Shown here: one piece after another, positions 63,890 to 64,000 of the stretch
Layout: each line of letters starts with the position of its first letter
Position numbering within the stretch: the first letter of the stretch is position 1
Assembly (NCBI RefSeq): GCF_040939455.1
Contig: NC_134104.1
Coordinates: forward strand, 8,641,501-8,705,500
DNA from: Microcebus murinus
Lineage: Eukaryota; Chordata; Mammalia; Primates; Cheirogaleidae
Length of the DNA: 64,000 nt
Direction: 5' to 3'
Position numbers and translations under genes: made by a program
Notes under the pieces: generated by a model
Told to the model about the DNA's origin: nothing
Databases searched by the model: none
What the model saw: only the letters and a program-made list of their open reading frames with translations

Positions 63890-64000
63890 AAACATAGTGA
63901 ACCAACCTAAGTGCCCACTAACTAAAGACTAGATAAACAAAATATGGTGTGTATATACACCTTCAAATACTACTCTGTCACCCAAAAAGTGACATAATGG
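63890..64000 (+). mobile_element. L1 3'-end fragment in intron 2 of copy C (cut by window end)
   Basis: AACCTAAGTGCCCACTAACT then ACAAAATATGGTGTGTATAT and AAATACTACTCTG; the same insertion site as in copies A and B. Confidence 0.65.

Overview
This is mammalian nuclear DNA, almost certainly from a strepsirrhine primate (lemur or relative). Most younger Alus carry the lemur/galago right-arm signature: a 'TTAGTTGGCCAATTAATTT' linker and an 'ACTCCTGACCTTGAGCAATC' segment. L1 3' ends finish in the matching lemur form ('GTACCCCCATAATATG...AATAAAAA'). One element with TTAA target duplications looks like a piggyBac-type MITE, and recent piggyBac activity is known in the gray mouse lemur, so Microcebus or a close relative is the best guess.

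The only protein-coding theme is a minus-strand tandem array of carbonyl reductases (short-chain dehydrogenase/reductase, SDR, family). Reading with transcription, from high to low coordinates, it holds: exon 3 of a CBR1 copy C (63.1-63.5 kb, remainder beyond the right edge); an intact three-exon CBR1 copy B (50.8-54.7 kb); a broken CBR1/CBR3 chimera (38.3-41.4 kb); an intact CBR1 copy A (29.5-32.4 kb); a decayed, orphan CBR exon 1 (24.1-24.3 kb); and exons 1 and 2 of CBR3 (1-1.85 kb, exon 3 beyond the left edge). The CBR1-then-CBR3 order matches the primate arrangement, with CBR1 amplified. Copies A and B both splice to 277-residue NADPH-dependent reductases with the full catalytic tetrad.

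The space between the genes is built of paralogous blocks and repeats. The flank 5' of CBR3 (about 1.5-7.25 kb) recurs beside the chimera (41.1-45.46 kb), and part of it recurs 5' of the relic exon (24.3-27.3 kb). The flanks of copies A and B (27.3-37.5 kb and 49.0-60.6 kb) are near-complete duplicates and a third partial unit starts at 60.6 kb. The region 7.25-23.8 kb holds no gene: it carries MaLR LTRs, Alus, a Tigger relic, an ERV1-type LTR, a 5'-truncated L1 inside an Alu, and a U6 snRNA retropseudogene.

Insertions present in one paralogue and absent from another give a relative order of events: two Alus, two solo-LTR-like elements and the TTAA element all came after the duplications, and an Alu-Alu deletion removed about 0.9 kb from the copy A unit. 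I saw no previously undescribed molecular system. The notable biology is the copy-number expansion, exon-1 homogenisation and gene chimerism at the CBR locus.
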